From assembly GCA_002717245.1 (NCBI GenBank), contig PBCY01000020.1, positions 13,482 to 77,481 of the forward strand: a DNA stretch of 64,000 nt. The letters run 5' to 3'. Of the stretch, positions 61,332 through 64,000 are shown one piece after another. The stretch comes from Pelagibacteraceae bacterium (GTDB taxonomy: Bacteria; Pseudomonadota; Alphaproteobacteria; GCA-002720895). The position numbers and the translations under genes were made by a program. Below the pieces are notes generated by a model. That model made no database searches, was not told the origin of the DNA, and saw nothing but the letters and a program-made list of their open reading frames with translations. How positions within the stretch are numbered: position 1 is the stretch's first letter; each line of letters opens with the position of its first letter.

Positions 61332-62212
61332 TGAAAAAAAGTTTTTTATTAGCTTTTATTGGTGGTAGCGGCATTTATCAAATTGAAGACTTAAAAAATA
61401 AAAAATGGATAAATGTTAATACCCCTTGGGGAAAACCTTCAGATAAAATTTTAACCGGCATAGTTAATAACAGAAAAGTTTTATTTCTTCCAAGACATGG
61501 AAGAAATCATATTTATAATCCTAGTGAAATAAATTACAGAGCTAATATATATGCTTTAAAAAAATTAGGTGCAACAGACATTATATCACTTTCAGCTTGT
61601 GGATCTTTAAAAGAAAGATTGTCACCAGGCACATTTGTACTTGTTGATCAATTTATTGACAAAACATTAATAAGAAAAAAAACATTTTTTGAAGAAGGAA
61701 TAGTAGCCCATGTTTCTATGGCTAATCCAACAAGTGAAATATTAAGAAATGCTTGTGAAGAAGTATTAAAAAAATTGAAAATAAAATATCAGAGAAGAGG
61801 AACTTATCTTGCTATGGAAGGTCCGCAATTTTCATCAAAAGCAGAATCTGAAAATTATAGAAAGCAAAAAATAGATGTAATAGGTATGACAAATATGCCT
61901 GAAGCTAAATTAGCAAGAGAGGCAGAAATTAGATATGCGACAGTTGCAATGGTTACAGATTATGATTGTTGGCATAAAAAACATGATGATGTTGATGTTG
62001 AACAAATTATTAATACATTAAATAAAAATTCTAATAATGCTAAAGCTTTAGTTAAAAATATAATTGATGTTGTGTCAAAGCATATAACAAGAAAAAAAGA
62101 TTTTACAGAAAATATCCTTGATAAATCAATAATAACTCAAAAAAAGCATTGGAATAAAAAAAGTAAAAAAAAATTAAATGAAATTTTAAAAAGATATTTG
62201 GAGAAAAATTGA
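61331..62212 (+). CDS. mtnP: S-methyl-5'-thioadenosine phosphorylase
   Basis: A 293 aa PNP/MTAP-family enzyme splitting 5'-methylthioadenosine into adenine and methylthioribose-1-phosphate. Motifs are FIGGSGIYQIEDL, LPRHGRNHIYNPSEINYRAN, SLSACGSLKE, AMEGPQFSSKAESENYRKQ and DVIGMTNMPEAKLAREAEI. Its start overlaps the petC stop by one base, and the end overlaps mtnA by 4 nt. It acts on the by-product of polyamine synthesis and other SAM-using reactions, also on 5'-deoxyadenosine. Confidence 0.95.
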   Translation: MKKSFLLAFIGGSGIYQIEDLKNKKWINVNTPWGKPSDKILTGIVNNRKVLFLPRHGRNHIYNPSEINYRANIYALKKLGATDIISLSACGSLKERLSPGTFVLVDQFIDKTLIRKKTFFEEGIVAHVSMANPTSEILRNACEEVLKKLKIKYQRRGTYLAMEGPQFSSKAESENYRKQKIDVIGMTNMPEAKLAREAEIRYATVAMVTDYDCWHKKHDDVDVEQIINTLNKNSNNAKALVKNIIDVVSKHITRKKDFTENILDKSIITQKKHWNKKSKKKLNEILKRYLEKN

Positions 62213-63291
62213 AAGTTAAAGGGAAAAATTATAAATCAATATGGTTAGATAAAAAGAAACTGGTTGTAGTCGTAATTGACCAAAGACTTTTACCTCATAA
62301 ATTTAAATTATTATATTTAAGAAATATTAAAGATGTAAAAAAAGCTATTAAAAATATGGTTGTTAGAGGAGCGCCTCTTATAGGGGTAACAGCAGCATAT
62401 GGTATATACTTATCAATGAAAAAAGATTCAAGTGATAGAAATTTAAATAATTCTATTAATTTCTTAAGAAATGCTAGACCTACGGCGGTTAATTTATCTT
62501 GGGCATTAGAATTTGTTAAGAAAAGATTATTAAAAGCAGGGGCTTTAAACAGAGTTGAATTATCAAAACAAATTGCAGATGAAATAAGTGATAATGACAT
62601 AAAGTGTTGTAAAAGAATTGCTGAAAATGGATTGAAAATAATTCTTGGTATAAAAAAAAGAAAAAAAAATAAAACCATTAATATTTTAACTCATTGTAAC
62701 GCTGGATGGCTTGCCACAGTTGATTGGGGAACTGCTTTATCTCCAATTTTTTTAGCACATAGAAAAAAAATAAAAATTCATGTTTGGGTGGATGAGACAA
62801 GACCTAGAAATCAAGGATCATCATTAACTGCATGGGAGCTTTTGCAAGAAAAAATACCTCATACAATTATTACTGATAATGCCGGAGGTCATATTATGCA
62901 ACATGGAATGGTAGACATGTGTATTACAGGATCTGATAGAACTACTTCTAATGGTGATGTCTGTAATAAAATAGGAACTTATTTAAAAGCACTCTCAGCT
63001 TTTGATAATAAAATTCCTTTTTATGTTGCTTTGCCATCAAATACAATTGATTTGAATTCAAAAAATTATTTAAAAGATATTCCAATTGAACAAAGAAATT
63101 CTGATGAATTAACTCATATTAAAGGTATAAATTCTAAAGGAAACAATATAAAAATTAGAATAACACCGAAAGGAAGTAAGGTAAAAAATTATTCATTTGA
63201 TGTTACTCCTGCAAAGTATGTTACTAGATTAATAACAGAAAAAGGTATTTTTAAAGCAAAGAAAAGTGAAATAAAAAAAATTTTTTCTTAA
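62209..63291 (+). CDS. mtnA: Methylthioribose-1-phosphate isomerase
   Basis: A 360 aa eIF2B-alpha-like enzyme converting methylthioribose-1-phosphate to methylthioribulose-1-phosphate. NMVVRGAPLIGVTAAYGIYL, ARPTAVNLSWALEFV, ILTHCNAGWLAT (catalytic Cys), VWVDETRPRNQGSSLTAWEL, and ITGSDRTTSNGDVCNKIGT (catalytic Asp) are all MtnA motifs. A TTG start overlaps the mtnP stop by 4 nt. It lies 4 nt upstream of a FucA-like aldolase that would take its product. Confidence 0.96.
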   Translation: MKVKGKNYKSIWLDKKKLVVVVIDQRLLPHKFKLLYLRNIKDVKKAIKNMVVRGAPLIGVTAAYGIYLSMKKDSSDRNLNNSINFLRNARPTAVNLSWALEFVKKRLLKAGALNRVELSKQIADEISDNDIKCCKRIAENGLKIILGIKKRKKNKTINILTHCNAGWLATVDWGTALSPIFLAHRKKIKIHVWVDETRPRNQGSSLTAWELLQEKIPHTIITDNAGGHIMQHGMVDMCITGSDRTTSNGDVCNKIGTYLKALSAFDNKIPFYVALPSNTIDLNSKNYLKDIPIEQRNSDELTHIKGINSKGNNIKIRITPKGSKVKNYSFDVTPAKYVTRLITEKGIFKAKKSEIKKIFS

Positions 63292-63295
63292 AAAA

Positions 63296-63928
63296 ATGAA
63301 TAGAAAAGAATTAGTTAAAACTACTAGATATTTAAATGATAAAAATATAAATCGTGGCTCATCTGGTAATTTAAGTTATCGAATAAATAATGGTTTTGTT
63401 ATTACTCCATCTTCAGTTCCTAACAATAAATTAAATATAAAAGATTGTGTTCAAATGGATTTTAAGGGAGTTTTTAAAAACAAATTAAAACCATCAACTG
63501 AATGGAGAATACATAGGGATATTTATAGAAAAAGAAAAGATATTTTTGCAATAATTCATACTCATCCAACATTCTCTACAGCTATTGCGTGTATGAATAT
63601 AAAAATTCCTTCTTTTCATTATATGATTGCAATGGCAGGTGGAGATGATATTAAATGTGCAAAATATGCTACTTTTGGGACAGAACAACTTTCAAAAAAT
63701 GTAATAAAAGCATTAGAAAATAGAAATGCTTGCTTAATGGCTAATCATGGACTTATTGTAGGCGCTAAAAATCTAAAAATTGCTACAAAATTAACTGAAG
63801 AAGTAGAAAATATATCAAAACAGTATTTACAAATATTAAAGTCTGGAAAAAAACCAGTTATCTTATCAAAAAAAGAAATGGTAAAAAATATAAGAAAAAT
63901 AAAAGATTATAATTATGGGAAAATTTAA
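63296..63928 (+). CDS. Class II aldolase, L-fuculose-phosphate-aldolase-like (probable methylthioribulose-1-P aldolase)
   Basis: A 210 aa zinc class II aldolase. Its text closely follows E. coli FucA: NINRGSSGNLSYR, STEWRIHRDIYRKR (catalytic Glu), IIHTHPTFSTAIA (two zinc His), IPSFHYMIAMAGG, KYATFGTEQLSKNVIKALENR and MANHGLIVG (third His). MtnB dehydratases share the fold but not this FucA-like pattern. Being third in mtnP-mtnA-aldolase, it matches the Ald2 role of the DHAP shunt, giving DHAP plus methylthioacetaldehyde. The substrate is inferred from context. Confidence 0.85.
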   Translation: MNRKELVKTTRYLNDKNINRGSSGNLSYRINNGFVITPSSVPNNKLNIKDCVQMDFKGVFKNKLKPSTEWRIHRDIYRKRKDIFAIIHTHPTFSTAIACMNIKIPSFHYMIAMAGGDDIKCAKYATFGTEQLSKNVIKALENRNACLMANHGLIVGAKNLKIATKLTEEVENISKQYLQILKSGKKPVILSKKEMVKNIRKIKDYNYGKI

Positions 63929-64000
63929 TTAAATATTAAATAAAAAATGTACTACATCTCCGTCTTTTATTAAATATTCCTTTCCTTCTTGTCTAATTTT
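63929..64000 (-). CDS. ychF: YchF/OLA1-family ATPase, C-terminal end (rest outside window)
   Basis: Reading the minus strand from the window edge gives KIRQEGKEYLIKDGDVVHFLFNI and a TAA stop. This matches the end of the TGS-like domain of YchF (EGKxYxVxDGDVxHFxFNV). Only 23 residues are inside the window. YchF is a ribosome-associated ATPase/GTPase. Its stop is directly next to the aldolase stop, with no spacer. Confidence 0.85.
   Translation of the reverse strand, partial: KIRQEGKEYLIKDGDVVHFLFNI

Noticed and set aside
1-64000. CRISPR arrays, insertion sequences, prophage or other mobile elements
   Set aside because: No spaced direct repeats, transposase or integrase motifs, or terminal inverted repeats were found; all of the sequence is accounted for by housekeeping genes.

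Overview
The window is a very AT-rich, tightly packed stretch of an alphaproteobacterial chromosome. It fits a streamlined, free-living marine lineage of the SAR11/Pelagibacterales type, although the subclade cannot be fixed from the sequence alone. The evidence is mainly familiar alphaproteobacterial gene sets: ileS-lspA-BamF-like-M16-M16, ubiA-rsmE-gshA, split F0 genes with paired b' and b subunits, CcrM, DUF721-dsbA-smc, the aa3 oxidase cluster with the small CoxF protein, and petABC. AT-biased codons, 4-20 nt gene overlaps, several TTG starts and almost no intergenic DNA point the same way. I see no insertion sequence, phage, CRISPR array or other mobile element.

Layout. 1-2121 (minus): a small lipoprotein, ExbB, two ExbD proteins and the N-terminal part of TonB. 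2207-12627 (plus): MaoC-type hydratase, ribF, ileS, lspA, BamF-like lipoprotein, an M16 protease pair, pgi and an MFS exporter. 12629-18527: RNA-modification genes (rsmD, an RluB-type synthase, tadA), a C26 amidohydrolase, purD, xseA and an M23 peptidase. 18529-25117 (minus): lipid A and envelope genes (msbA, DUF374, lpxK, lpxL), pmbA and ubiA. 25124-28970: rsmE, gshA, chorismate mutase and tldD. 29064-38501 (plus): cytochrome c oxidase structural and assembly genes, then an M32 carboxypeptidase, thrC and a GNAT enzyme. 38498-42626: AlgH, a DsbD-like reductase, peroxiredoxin, rnhA and thrB. 42664-50801 (minus): ATP synthase F0 genes, smc, dsbA-like, DUF721, ccrM, rnhB and moaB. 50896-57850: ETF-QO, a TPR protein, ispE, tRNA-Gln, TspO, DoxX, DUF1285 and cca. 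57847-64000: hemF, petABC, an MTA-salvage trio (mtnP, mtnA, FucA-like aldolase) and the C-terminal end of ychF.

How it works together. ETF-QO, the bc1 complex, cytochrome oxidase and F0 give a large part of an aerobic respiratory chain. MtnP-MtnA-aldolase matches the DHAP-shunt design for recycling methylthioadenosine. The ExbB/ExbD/TonB genes imply energised outer-membrane transport. ThrB and ThrC complete threonine synthesis from homoserine.

Most notable points: (1) SMC is only 817 aa and I see neither a hinge domain nor a zinc hook; (2) of two tandem ExbD proteins, one has Asn in place of the proton-carrying Asp; (3) two otherwise well-conserved genes, the RluB-type synthase and hemF, each change frame by one base exactly at a poly(A) tract of 12 or 13; (4) ctaE lies between ctaC and ctaD instead of after ctaG; (5) no waaA/kdtA is found between DUF374 and lpxK.
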